From Candidatus Sifarchaeum marinoarchaea (GTDB lineage: Archaea > Asgardarchaeota > Sifarchaeia > Borrarchaeales > Borrarchaeaceae), in assembly GCA_016294985.1 (NCBI GenBank), contig JAECRW010000017.1, forward strand, positions 1 to 16,641: a stretch of DNA of 16,641 bases, read 5' to 3'. This document shows, one piece after another, positions 5,774 to 14,533 of the stretch. The notes beneath the pieces were generated by a model, which did no database searches, was not told the origin of the DNA, and saw only the letters and a program-made list of their open reading frames with translations. Position 1 is the stretch's first letter; each line of letters opens with the position of its first letter. The translations under genes and the position numbers were made by a program.

Positions 5774-8285
5774 CACCTAACAAATAACTTCTTTGAAAGT
5801 CGTTTTCATCTAAAGCGATATCTAACACTTTGCTTAATTTCTTATAATATCGCTGAATGACCACACCAGGTGATAGAACTATTAAGTTAAACTCTTCTTC
5901 TTTGTTTTCTCCATTCGTAATACAATTTAAAGTAAGATTCTTAGTCGTTGAATCCTCAAAAATGCTAAACTCTTGAATTTCCATGACTGAAATGCCTTTA
6001 TTTTTGACTTCGTAGAAAACTTCGTCAAATCCTTTTTTTATTTCTAGAAGAAATACGTGTGGATCCAAATTCTTTTCTTTGACTTTCAGAGCCTCTCTCA
6101 GGAGTATCTCTTGCGAATACATCTTATTGTTGTTGCACTGAATAAAAGCTATTTTCTCCGGAATCTCGCCATCAAAAGGGCGTAGTATAACTCCCTCATA
6201 CAGACCAAAAGGATTTAAAATATCACTGAACTCAAAGGATGTTATTACATTTGGGATGTTATAGTCACATTTTTCTCCATTTGGTAAAAGCTCTTCTATG
6301 CCTGGCGCTAAAATTATTGAATCCACTGTTATAATCAGATTTTCATCTGTTCGAGTATAATCAATTGCATTTTCTGGACAAACTTCGGCGCAAATTCCAC
6401 AGCCAATACACTTTCTACAACTTAAACATCGCTTTGCTTCATCAATTGCTGTATTTTCTGGAAATCCTAACTCAACTTCTTTAAAACTATTAATTCTCTC
6501 ATCCGGGGGCAATTCAGGCATTTCTGATCTGGGCATTGCCTCTATTTCTTCCTTTAAATCGAAATAATATTTTTTTAGCCTTTGTTTTTCCGCTTTCCCA
6601 TCAACTTTGATATCTATCTCGTTGTCGTCAACTTTGAAAATACTATTTTTTGTTTCACTAAGATATTCATCTATAGCTAAAGTGGCTCTTATTCCATCCG
6701 CCATTGCTACTACGACTGTAGAAGCCCCGTTAACAACATCTCCTCCTGCAAATACGCCCTTTCGAGATGTCGCATTCTTTTCGTCTACTTTTATAGTTCC
6801 TCTTTTTGTTGTCTCGATATCCTTTATCCAATCAATCTCTGGATCACGACCGATAGCTGAAATTACTATATCCGCCTCAATAATGAATTCGGAATCTTTA
6901 ATTGGAACAGGCCGTCTCCTACCCCTCTTATCAGGTTCACCGAGTTCCATACGGACACATTCTACCTTTTCAACTTTCTTGTTGCCTAGGATTCTTATCG
7001 GGGTAGTAAGAAATTGTATATCTACTCCTTCATGTTCAGTAGCAATTGCCTCTGCGTCAGTGGGAAACTTTGATCTTGGCTTGGGAAATAATATGGTTGT
7101 TTTCTTAGCTCCAAGTCTCAAGGCACACCTAGCCGAATCTAGGGCGGTGCGACCTCGGTAAATTACGACTACATTTTTCCCAGTAAAATCTTTTTCTTTG
7201 CCGAGGTTATAATCTTTCAGAAACATTTCGCCTTGGTATACGCCTTCCAGTTCCTCACCCTGGATATTCAGCTTTCGAGGTTTTGGAGCACCTACAGCAA
7301 TAAATACTGCATCATATCCCTGGGTTAAAAGTTCGCTGATGTTTTCAACTCGTGTGTTGGTCTTAATTTCTACGCCTAAATCTGCAATCATATCCATCTC
7401 TTTTTGGAGTATATCCTTTGGCAGGCGATATTCGGGGATAGCCCAGTACAACATGCCACCAGTAACAGGCAATTCTTCAAAAATTGTAGTTTTATAGCCC
7501 AATTTGACTAGATGATAAGCAGCAGTAAGTCCTGCTGGACCTGAACCGATAATGGCAACGTGTTGGTCTTTAGAAGGTGCGACTCTAGGTTTAGGTAATT
7601 GATCACCTTCTTTTACAGCATAATCTGCAACAAAGCGTTTGAGGCCCTTAATGGCAATTGAGTCGTCTTTCAAAGCCCTTTTGCACATATTTTCGCAGGG
7701 GTGGCTACAAACACGACCACAGACACCTGGCAATGGATTTTCTCTTCTAATTAGATTATAAGCCTCAATATATTTGCCCTCTGCGATTAATCCCACATAT
7801 CCACGAACATCTGTATCAATAGGGCACGCGGCCTGACAGAAAGGCGTTTCTTTTTCAATTCCGTAGACAGCAGGGATTGCATTTTTAAAAGGTTTATAGA
7901 TTGCATTTCGATTAGCTAGTCCATCATTAAAACGATCAAGGACATGTACAGGGCAGACTTTCCAGCAGTCACCACAGTCATTACATAACTCTTCAATAAC
8001 TCGGGCAGTTTTTTTTGTTAGAAAAACCGTGAATTTCCCATTCTCACCGTCTATATGCTCAATAGAGGTTCTCGTCATTATTTGAATATTAGGATGATTA
8101 GCAATCTCTTTAAGTTTTAATTCTAATTCCTTTTCTAGATCGAAAACAGGGGCAAGTTTTTCAGTCATTGCCCCGATAATAGGCGCTTTTTCTACCAAAT
8201 AGACCTTTTTTCCCGCATTTGCGTGCTCTAAACTTGCATTGATGCCTATTATATCACCACCAATGACAAGAATATTCTTCATCAT
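5769..8285 (-). CDS. HdrA/GltD chimera: FAD- and Fe-S-containing oxidoreductase, C-terminally truncated
   Basis: From the ATG at 8285 the protein has 838 residues. Upstream in-frame codons overlap the preceding gene and lack a ribosome site, whereas AAGGGA lies 6 nt before this ATG. Domain order is as follows. First comes an HdrA-like nucleotide-binding segment (1-100) with a degenerate motif GGDIIG (9-14). Next is a ferredoxin site C101, C104, C107, C111, then a GltD/NfnB-type module (about 145-545) with Fe-S cysteines C150, C154, C189, C193, C197, C201 and an intact FAD motif GSGPAG (247-252). The second nucleotide site is altered (IYRGRTALD, 375-383, where GGGNTAMD is usual). Another ferredoxin site (C626, C629, C632, C636) precedes an HdrA-like tail. 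That tail stops after LDENDF, where HdrA proteins continue for roughly 60-80 residues, and the stop lies in a transposon scar. It begins 10 nt after mvhD, so it is co-transcribed. A role in NAD(P)H-linked electron transfer is inferred, and the altered sites make it uncertain. Confidence 0.85.
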   Translation of the reverse strand: MMKNILVIGGDIIGINASLEHANAGKKVYLVEKAPIIGAMTEKLAPVFDLEKELELKLKEIANHPNIQIMTRTSIEHIDGENGKFTVFLTKKTARVIEELCNDCGDCWKVCPVHVLDRFNDGLANRNAIYKPFKNAIPAVYGIEKETPFCQAACPIDTDVRGYVGLIAEGKYIEAYNLIRRENPLPGVCGRVCSHPCENMCKRALKDDSIAIKGLKRFVADYAVKEGDQLPKPRVAPSKDQHVAIIGSGPAGLTAAYHLVKLGYKTTIFEELPVTGGMLYWAIPEYRLPKDILQKEMDMIADLGVEIKTNTRVENISELLTQGYDAVFIAVGAPKPRKLNIQGEELEGVYQGEMFLKDYNLGKEKDFTGKNVVVIYRGRTALDSARCALRLGAKKTTILFPKPRSKFPTDAEAIATEHEGVDIQFLTTPIRILGNKKVEKVECVRMELGEPDKRGRRRPVPIKDSEFIIEADIVISAIGRDPEIDWIKDIETTKRGTIKVDEKNATSRKGVFAGGDVVNGASTVVVAMADGIRATLAIDEYLSETKNSIFKVDDNEIDIKVDGKAEKQRLKKYYFDLKEEIEAMPRSEMPELPPDERINSFKEVELGFPENTAIDEAKRCLSCRKCIGCGICAEVCPENAIDYTRTDENLIITVDSIILAPGIEELLPNGEKCDYNIPNVITSFEFSDILNPFGLYEGVILRPFDGEIPEKIAFIQCNNNKMYSQEILLREALKVKEKNLDPHVFLLEIKKGFDEVFYEVKNKGISVMEIQEFSIFEDSTTKNLTLNCITNGENKEEEFNLIVLSPGVVIQRYYKKLSKVLDIALDENDFQRSYLLGE

Positions 8286-8295
8286 TTCTGTTCCC

Positions 8296-9045
8296 TTAAG
8301 TTGCTTTGTAGAGCGGAGTTGTCCCCTCAATTCGATCAATTGTCGCAAAGCCAGCTCTTTTTAAATCAGTCATATGCCTTAAGACTCTAGGTGGTGCCAA
8401 ATCTAGTTGTTGTGCCAATTCTTTAACCGACATTGCCTTTTCTTTGATTGATAAGCGAATTCGCGCGGAAATATACTCGTTATTTATAATTTCATCTGCC
8501 AATCTGTTTATTTCATGTGTAGTAAACAGCTCTCTGTACTTGTTCCCATTATCAACAAATTCTTTTACCTTAACAGCTAATATCCTAAAATTTCGGCTTT
8601 CAGCAACTTCTTTTGCAGCCTGTATTTCTTTTAATTCATTCTTGTAATTGAGAGGGCCTAGTTGCTTGATAGTTTCAGTGAATTCTTTAACAATCTGTGC
8701 AAATCTCACGCCCTCTGCTGCAGAAACCCATACTAATCTAAGTCTTTCTCTTGGAATTCCTGCTAGTTGAAGCAGTTTTTTAGTTAGTTCAATTTTTTTT
8801 TCTGCATAATAGTTGCCTGTAATATAATGACAATCACCAAGATGACATCCCCCTACCAAAACGCCATCAGTACCATGTAAAAAAGCATCTAAGATGAAAG
8901 TTGGATCTATTCTCCCAGAACACATCACTCTAATAACTCTTAAGTTTGGAGGATATTCTAGTCTACTCACTCCTGCCAAGTCAGCTCCTGCATAACTGCA
9001 CCAATTACATAAGTATCCAATGATCCTAGGTTCAAATTCCTTCAT
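8296..9045 (-). CDS. mvhD: MvhD-like 2Fe-2S electron-transfer subunit with C-terminal winged helix
   Basis: The 249-residue protein begins with an MvhD domain (1-140) containing conserved cysteines C13, C16, C42, C67 and C72 (YLCNWCSYAGAD, MCSGR, GCHLGDCHY). MvhD links HdrA to its electron-donating hydrogenase or dehydrogenase. The remaining 100 residues end in a winged-helix-like segment (about 205-249: MSVKELAQQLDLAPPRVLRH followed by a wing and LYKAT). Classical MvhD is only about 140 residues long. Similar longer forms exist among HdrA-associated proteins, so the tail is probably a family feature and not a local fusion. The start codon overlaps the hdrA stop as ATGA, showing tight translational coupling. 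No hydrogenase or formate dehydrogenase catalytic subunit is in the window. Confidence 0.9.
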   Translation of the reverse strand: MKEFEPRIIGYLCNWCSYAGADLAGVSRLEYPPNLRVIRVMCSGRIDPTFILDAFLHGTDGVLVGGCHLGDCHYITGNYYAEKKIELTKKLLQLAGIPRERLRLVWVSAAEGVRFAQIVKEFTETIKQLGPLNYKNELKEIQAAKEVAESRNFRILAVKVKEFVDNGNKYRELFTTHEINRLADEIINNEYISARIRLSIKEKAMSVKELAQQLDLAPPRVLRHMTDLKRAGFATIDRIEGTTPLYKAT

Positions 9046-12000
9046 TTTTCTACCTCAGCATGTAAAGCAGCTCGTGCCTGCAAGATGAGTTGATCATCTG
9101 TGAACCCGCTCATTTTAACTGCCCTTTCTATGCAACTAGCGCCGCAACAGCCGCATCCTTTGCATTTTGCCTCAATAACCTTGGCCACATTTTCTTCAAC
9201 TCTTATTGCATCGTAAGCACATACAGAAGCACATATACCGCATCCAATGCATTTTTCTTCATCAACGATAGCCACATTTCCCTTACTTTTAACTAACCCT
9301 TGGCTCATGGGAATAGATGCTTTGTTGGCTGCTCCAATAGCCTGTGCAATTGTATCTGTAACTCCTTTGGGAGATTGTGCGCAGCCACAGAGATATATAC
9401 CATCGGTTGCGAAATCGAGTGGTCTTAGCTTCATATGAGCTTCTTGGAAGAATTTACCTCCGCCAACTGGGATTTTTAGTTTCTTTGCGAGTTCTTCTAC
9501 ACCCTCACTCCCCTCTGTTGCCATTGTTAGCACAATCAGATCTGGTCGAAGTTCTATTTCATCATCAAGGTATGTATCATACGCTCTTACTACTAGTTCA
9601 CCATGCTCGCCATATATTTGCGGTTCTCTTTCTTTCAAATATCTGACGAAGCCAATATCATAATTCTCCAAAATTGTTCTGTAATACTTCTCATCTTTTC
9701 CGCTCAGGACAATGTCTTGGCACAGAATGTAGACGTTCGTGTCTGGATAGATATCTTTGATATATTTAGCATTCTTAATGGCCGTTCCACAACCGATCCT
9801 ACAGCATCCCAGTATGTCATTTCTAGACCCGACACAATTGATCATTACTATGTTGTTCAATCTCTCTAAACTTTCATTTTTAAGCATATCTTCGAGTTGA
9901 AGTTGAGTAATCACATTTTCGTATTGTCCATACCCGTAAAATCCCTGTGGATCTATTTCTTCATGTCCTGTTGCAATGATGATTGTAGATACATTAAGTT
10001 TTTCACGTTGTTCATTTTGAGAGATAGTAACCACGTAATTTCCAATGTATCCCTCTACGTCTTCTATCTCACTTCCTGTAAGGATGTCAATTTTTTCATG
10101 ATTTTGAACGGTTGAAATCCATTGCCCAAGTAATTCTTCACTATGGACATCATACGGAAACAATTTGTGAAGTTTCTTGAGCATTCCACCAAGCACATTT
10201 TCTTTCTCGACTAAATATACTTTGAAACCCATGTTAGCTGCAGTTAGCGCTGCTGTAACACCACATAAGCCTCCTCCAATTACCAAACATTCCTTTCCGA
10301 CAGCAAGTTCACTTTCTTTTTGAGGTTCAAGAAGGCGTGATTTAGCTACTGCCATAGCTACGAGATCTTTTGCTTTCTGGGTGGCGGCTTCAGGTTCATT
10401 TGTATGAACCCATGAGCATTGCTCTCTAATATTCGCAAATTCGAAAAGGAATGGATTCAATCCTGCCTCTCGTAGCGTGTTTCTGAATAAATACTCGTGA
10501 GTTCTAGGAGTGCATGATGCGGCTATAATCCGATTAAGGTTATGATCTTTAATTGCATCCTTTATGGTATCAGCGTAGTCAGCCGAGCATATAAATTGCC
10601 CTTCTTCGGCATGAACGACATTTGGAAGGGTTTTTGTATACTCTACAACATCTGGCACGTTCACGACAGACCCTATATTGGCACCACAATGACAAACAAA
10701 CACGCCTATTCGTGGTTCTTCCGTTGAATCAATTTCAATCTCAGGTGGCAACTCAAGTTCTTTGATTTCAGTGCCCCTCACTTCTGTTAATGGGCTTACA
10801 GCTTTAGCTGCAGCAGCACTTGCCTGTACTACTGAATCTGAGATGTCCATAGGTCCTTGACATGTTCCACAAAGATATACTCCGTTTACACTAGTTTCGA
10901 AAGGCCTAGAAGGATCTATTAACTTGAAGAAACCATCTTCATCGAGTTCAATCCCAAGAATTTCTGCAAGTTTGGCATGTCCATCGTTTGGCACAATAGG
11001 AGGACAAAGAACTAATAGATCAACTCTCAATGTATCTATCGTATTTGTTTCAATGTTTTCGTATCTAATTAACAAATCTCCAGTTTCAAGATCCTCTGAA
11101 ACTTCCCCAGGTATGCTTCTAACATATTTTACATCATATTTGTATTCTGCCCGCTTACGATATTCTTCATATCCTTTGCCGTAAGTTCTTCGATCGATAT
11201 AAAAGATGAATGTCTCTGCGTCAGGTTCATGTTCTTTAGTGAGAATGGCTTCTTTCGTAGCGTACATGCAACATATTTTTGAGCAGTATTCCTTTCCTAT
11301 TTTCACATTTCGGGATAAGACACATTGTATCCACGCTACTTTCTTAGCCGGCATTTCATCTGAGATTCTTATTATGTGTCCACTTGTTGGACCAGCTGCG
11401 CAAAGCATTCTTTCATATTGCAAGGATAAGAGGACATTTTTATATTTACCATAGCCATATTTTCCAGTAGGTTCTAGAAGGTTGTAACCTGTTGCCACTA
11501 CTATACTTCCGACCTTAATGTCGAGTATTTCTTCTTTTTGCCAGAAGTCTACAGCATTTGCCCCCTCCTTTTCGCAGGCAGCAATGCAATCACGGCATCC
11601 CCCCCCAAACTTCTTGCAGGAATCCATATCAAGGGTGAATACATTTGGAACAGCTTGTCCAAAGGGTCGATAAATAGCTTTTCTTTGTACAATTCCCATA
11701 TCAAATTCGCTAGGTACCTTCACGATACATACTTTTTCGCATTCGCCACAAGCGTTACACTTATCCTCTCTCACAAAACGTGGTTTCTTTAATATCTTTA
11801 CAGTAAAATTTCCAACTGCCCCTTCCACTTCTTTAACTTCAGAATAAGCGAGAAGTTCAATATTAGGATGCCTTAAAACATCAACCATCTTTGGAGCTTC
11901 GATGCAAATACTACAATCATTTGTAGGGAATGTTTTATCTAATTGTGCCATATGTCCTCCGATAGATGGAGCACTATCGACTAAATAGACTTTGAAACCT

Positions 12001-12092
12001 TGATCAGCGATGTCTAGCGAAGCTTGAATTCCAGCAATTCCTCCACCAATTACTAGAACCGATCCAGATAATTCCTCAAGAGTCTGTGCCAG
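9042..12092 (-). CDS. hdrA: Large two-unit HdrA (flavin-based electron-transfer/bifurcation subunit), probable CTG start
   Basis: With the start placed at CTG 12092 the protein has 1016 residues. Unit 1 (1-455) has an FAD motif GGGIAG (16-21), NDCSIC (C60, C63) and two Fe-S sites (C112, C115, C118, C122 and C159, C166, C169, C173). Unit 2 (461-1016) is a full canonical HdrA. It has the N-terminal four-cysteine region (C469, C502, C527, C559), a second FAD motif GGGLCG (606-611), and a terminal diferredoxin (C948, C951, C954, C958 and C977, C980, C983, C987). HdrA is the flavin hub that splits electron pairs between low- and high-potential acceptors. The first ATG (11951) would cut off the FAD motif. 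The frame is open to a stop at 12114-12116, and the only plausible start in that span is CTG, 8 nt after GAGGAGG. It is the first gene of a three-gene coupled unit (hdrA-mvhD-chimera). Its catalytic partner is probably the HdrD-like protein. Confidence 0.93.
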   Translation of the reverse strand: MAQTLEELSGSVLVIGGGIAGIQASLDIADQGFKVYLVDSAPSIGGHMAQLDKTFPTNDCSICIEAPKMVDVLRHPNIELLAYSEVKEVEGAVGNFTVKILKKPRFVREDKCNACGECEKVCIVKVPSEFDMGIVQRKAIYRPFGQAVPNVFTLDMDSCKKFGGGCRDCIAACEKEGANAVDFWQKEEILDIKVGSIVVATGYNLLEPTGKYGYGKYKNVLLSLQYERMLCAAGPTSGHIIRISDEMPAKKVAWIQCVLSRNVKIGKEYCSKICCMYATKEAILTKEHEPDAETFIFYIDRRTYGKGYEEYRKRAEYKYDVKYVRSIPGEVSEDLETGDLLIRYENIETNTIDTLRVDLLVLCPPIVPNDGHAKLAEILGIELDEDGFFKLIDPSRPFETSVNGVYLCGTCQGPMDISDSVVQASAAAAKAVSPLTEVRGTEIKELELPPEIEIDSTEEPRIGVFVCHCGANIGSVVNVPDVVEYTKTLPNVVHAEEGQFICSADYADTIKDAIKDHNLNRIIAASCTPRTHEYLFRNTLREAGLNPFLFEFANIREQCSWVHTNEPEAATQKAKDLVAMAVAKSRLLEPQKESELAVGKECLVIGGGLCGVTAALTAANMGFKVYLVEKENVLGGMLKKLHKLFPYDVHSEELLGQWISTVQNHEKIDILTGSEIEDVEGYIGNYVVTISQNEQREKLNVSTIIIATGHEEIDPQGFYGYGQYENVITQLQLEDMLKNESLERLNNIVMINCVGSRNDILGCCRIGCGTAIKNAKYIKDIYPDTNVYILCQDIVLSGKDEKYYRTILENYDIGFVRYLKEREPQIYGEHGELVVRAYDTYLDDEIELRPDLIVLTMATEGSEGVEELAKKLKIPVGGGKFFQEAHMKLRPLDFATDGIYLCGCAQSPKGVTDTIAQAIGAANKASIPMSQGLVKSKGNVAIVDEEKCIGCGICASVCAYDAIRVEENVAKVIEAKCKGCGCCGASCIERAVKMSGFTDDQLILQARAALHAEVEK

Positions 12093-12259
12093 ATTTGTAG
12101 CCTCCTCATGTTTTCAGTCACTAGTATCCTATGAAGTTATCTTTGTTATTCATCGGATTTTTGAATTCTAGATTGTAAAAATGTATCCTTTTACGCATAA
12201 ATGCTTCTTAGATCTTCGTAAAGATATTTGTCACTCTTCGTTTGGTATGTCTATTGCTC
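12093..12259 (-). other. Gap between E2 and hdrA
   Basis: There is no gene in these 167 bp. On the minus strand there is a small inverted repeat (ATCTT-tacg-AAGAT, near 12214-12227), a TATA-like GCATTTATGC near 12200 and the hdrA ribosome site. There could be an internal promoter here, or simple read-through from the E1-E2 operon; neither is clearly shown. Confidence 0.4.
12101..12107 (-). promoter_or_regulatory. Ribosome binding site that sets the hdrA CTG start
   Basis: On the minus strand GAGGAGG (12107-12101) lies 8 nt before CTG 12092-12090. An ATG at 12109-12107 overlaps this site but is out of frame with hdrA. No ATG, GTG or TTG exists in frame before the FAD motif. Confidence 0.7.
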
Positions 12260-13471
12260 TTATAGTACTGGAGTGAATGTTTCTAAGGTGTTTTTTAGAT
12301 GGCGTAAAAACTGTGCTGCAAGCGCACCATCAACAACTCGATGATCAAAGGACAGGCTTAATATCATCATAGGTTTAATCTCTATACTATCTTCATCGAC
12401 CACAATGGGCTTTTTGGCAATTCGTCCAACTCCAAGAATTGCAGTTTGTTGTGGTGTTAAAATGGGTGTGAATCCATCAATTTCATACATACCCAAGTTT
12501 GAGATAGTAAATGTGCCCCCTTTTACTTCACTTAATAAAAGTTTCTTTTGTCGTGCCTTCTGAACAAGATCCTCTATAGTTGTATTCAACTCTTTCAATA
12601 ATTTTTTATCAGCGTCAGGAATTACTGGAACAATGAGGCCACTGTCTTCAAGTGCTACTGCCAGTCCAACATTAATATTAGTGTGTATTCGAATTTCATT
12701 GCCTTCTATAGTTGAATTAAAAATCTTGTAAGCTTGTAATGCTTCAGTTACAGCTTTGATTAGAATAGCGTTATAAGATAACCGTGCACGAGTTTTTTCT
12801 TCGAATTCTTTACGTATTTTCGCCATATTAGATGCATCTGCTTCCATCATTACTGTGACGTGAGGTGCTGTCTGATAACTTTGAGTCATTCGTTCCGCTA
12901 TGATCTTGCGAACCCCAGTTAGCCTTATTCTCTCAACCTCTTCAGGGACGGCTGGTATAACTCTTCTCTGTTCAATTGCCCTTAAAATATCCTCTTTAAC
13001 AATTCTTACTCCTGGTCCCGTCCCTTCAATCTTCGTTATGTCAAGTCCATGCTCTTTTGCAAGTCTTTTTGCAATTGGTGAGATTTTAATCCGTTCTGGT
13101 TTGACTTCTACAACTTCTCTCTTTTGAGTTACTTCAATCTCTTCAATCTTGGTTGCTACTATTGGAATCTCTAATTGCTTGAGTTGTTCTTCGGCTTCTA
13201 CAATAGCTTTCGCCAACAAATCTGGTGAGTCTTCGACTTCTGAGATTATTGCTATCGTTGTTCCAATGGGAACTTCTTCTGCTACCTCAACAAATATTTT
13301 GTGAAGTGTACCTTTCAAAGGCGATTCTATTATAAAACTCACCTTTTCGCTCATGACCTCAACTATTTCTTCGCCTTGAGAAATAAAATCTCCTTGTGCT
13401 TTCAGCCATTCTACCACCATACCCTTTTCTTGTTCTTCGTCCAAGCGAGGCATGAATATGATTTTCACCAT
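12260..13471 (-). CDS. pdhC: 2-oxoacid dehydrogenase complex E2, dihydrolipoyl acyltransferase
   Basis: The 403-residue protein has the standard E2 order. A lipoyl domain (1-78) carries the probable lipoylated lysine K43 in MSEKVSF. A charged linker follows, then a peripheral subunit-binding domain (about 128-166, KISPIAKRLAKEHGLDITKI) that holds E1 or E3, then the acyltransferase core (about 180-403) with catalytic H377 and D381 in DHRVVDG. E2 moves the acyl group from E1 to CoA and is left with a dihydrolipoyl group. It follows E1beta by 68 bp. The ribosome site AGGATGA lies shortly before the ATG. The acyl substrate (pyruvate, acetoin or branched-chain 2-oxoacid) cannot be decided here. 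The gene for E3, which would reoxidise the lipoyl group, is not next to it: a gap of 167 bp leads instead to hdrA. Confidence 0.93.
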   Translation of the reverse strand: MVKIIFMPRLDEEQEKGMVVEWLKAQGDFISQGEEIVEVMSEKVSFIIESPLKGTLHKIFVEVAEEVPIGTTIAIISEVEDSPDLLAKAIVEAEEQLKQLEIPIVATKIEEIEVTQKREVVEVKPERIKISPIAKRLAKEHGLDITKIEGTGPGVRIVKEDILRAIEQRRVIPAVPEEVERIRLTGVRKIIAERMTQSYQTAPHVTVMMEADASNMAKIRKEFEEKTRARLSYNAILIKAVTEALQAYKIFNSTIEGNEIRIHTNINVGLAVALEDSGLIVPVIPDADKKLLKELNTTIEDLVQKARQKKLLLSEVKGGTFTISNLGMYEIDGFTPILTPQQTAILGVGRIAKKPIVVDEDSIEIKPMMILSLSFDHRVVDGALAAQFLRHLKNTLETFTPVL

Positions 13472-13539
13472 TGTAATTCATCCTTAGAATCTTTTTCATT
13501 ATGTGCTTAGAGATCGCTTGAAGGTATTTGATTTTAGAT

Positions 13540-14520
13540 TTAAAATAATTTTTTGGCTGCAGTGATTATTTTCTCCTTATTTGGAAGCATGAGTTTTATC
13601 AGAGGAGGTGCTACAGGTTCAGGGATCTGGAGTGTAGCTACACGCATTATTGGGCCATCTAGATAATCAAATGCTTCTTCTGCAACGATTGCAGCAATTT
13701 CAGCAGCAACCCCACATGCTGAGGGATTATTGTCCACAACTACAATTCTATTTGTCTTCTTAACGGAATTTATAATGGTTTCTTTGTCAAGCGGAACTAA
13801 TGTACGCGGATCTACGACTTCAGCTTTGATTCCTTCCTTTTCTAGTTCTTTCGCTGCCTCAAGAGCCTCCAAAACCAAATTACAGATTGCCACAATCGTC
13901 AGATCGGTTCCTTCTCTTTTGATATCTGCCTTACCAAAAGGAATAAGGTACTCATCCTCAGGCACAGGTCCTTTGTTCAAATATAGCTTTGCAGTCTCGA
14001 AAAACATTACAGGTGCCTTGTCTCTTATAGCTGTTTTTAATAATCCTTTTGCATCGTACGGAGTTGATGGTACAACAACTTTTAATCCTGGAGTCTGCAC
14101 AAACCATGGAATAAGAGTCTGAGCATGATCGGCACCTGAACCACGACCTTGTATAATCGCTGATCTAATTGTTAAAGGTACTGTTAATTGTCCTCCAGTC
14201 ATATAACGCAGTTTAGCCATATGATTTGTGATTTGGTTCATGGCACAGGGTAGAAAATCAGGATACATTATCTCGACAATCGGATTTAACCCGGTTATCG
14301 CTGCCCCAATACCTGCTCCTACAAATCCATCTTCACTAATTGGGGTATCACGAACCCTTTCTGGGCCAAATTCATCCAATAGTCCTTTTGAGACGCCATA
14401 AACGCCACCAAGAACCCCTACATCTTCTCCCATAAGAATTACGGTAGGATCTCTCCTCATTTCTTCACGCATGGCTTCATTAAGTGCTTCAGCCATATTA
14501 ATTTCTCTTTGTGTACTCAT
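13540..14520 (-). CDS. pdhB: 2-oxoacid dehydrogenase E1 component, beta subunit
   Basis: The 326-residue protein matches the E1beta subunit of pyruvate, acetoin and branched-chain 2-oxoacid dehydrogenases. Together with E1alpha it binds thiamine diphosphate and decarboxylates the 2-oxoacid. Visible landmarks are GEDVG (31-35), TPISEDGF with the probable thiamine-activating E63, the GRGSGADHAQ loop with H132, and the family block VVPSTPYDAKGLLKTAI. It has the normal length with no internal deletion. A very strong purine-rich ribosome site (GGGAGGGAAAGG) lies just before the ATG and directly after the E1alpha stop, 13 nt upstream, so the two subunits are coupled. The sequence is closest in style to AcoB/PdhB, but the substrate is unassigned. 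Confidence 0.94.
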   Translation of the reverse strand: MSTQREINMAEALNEAMREEMRRDPTVILMGEDVGVLGGVYGVSKGLLDEFGPERVRDTPISEDGFVGAGIGAAITGLNPIVEIMYPDFLPCAMNQITNHMAKLRYMTGGQLTVPLTIRSAIIQGRGSGADHAQTLIPWFVQTPGLKVVVPSTPYDAKGLLKTAIRDKAPVMFFETAKLYLNKGPVPEDEYLIPFGKADIKREGTDLTIVAICNLVLEALEAAKELEKEGIKAEVVDPRTLVPLDKETIINSVKKTNRIVVVDNNPSACGVAAEIAAIVAEEAFDYLDGPIMRVATLQIPEPVAPPLIKLMLPNKEKIITAAKKLF

Positions 14521-14533
14521 TTCCTTTCCCTCC

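Noticed and set aside
6607..7161. 184-residue open frame opposite the GltD/HdrA chimera
   Set aside because: It is low-complexity and rich in Ser, Ile and Thr, has no recognisable domain, and lies wholly antisense to a well-supported gene.
8286..8348. Upstream start (8348) for the GltD/HdrA chimera
   Set aside because: The extra 21 residues overlap the mvhD 3' end, resemble no HdrA N-terminus, and lack a ribosome site. The ATG at 8285 fits the family start (MKNILVIGG).
11949..11951. ATG at 11951 as the hdrA start
   Set aside because: It would remove the in-frame FAD-binding motif GGGIAG, which is clearly conserved upstream, and there is no good ribosome site before it.
12107..12109. ATG just upstream of hdrA as its start
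   Set aside because: It is out of frame with the FAD motif and overlaps the ribosome binding site.
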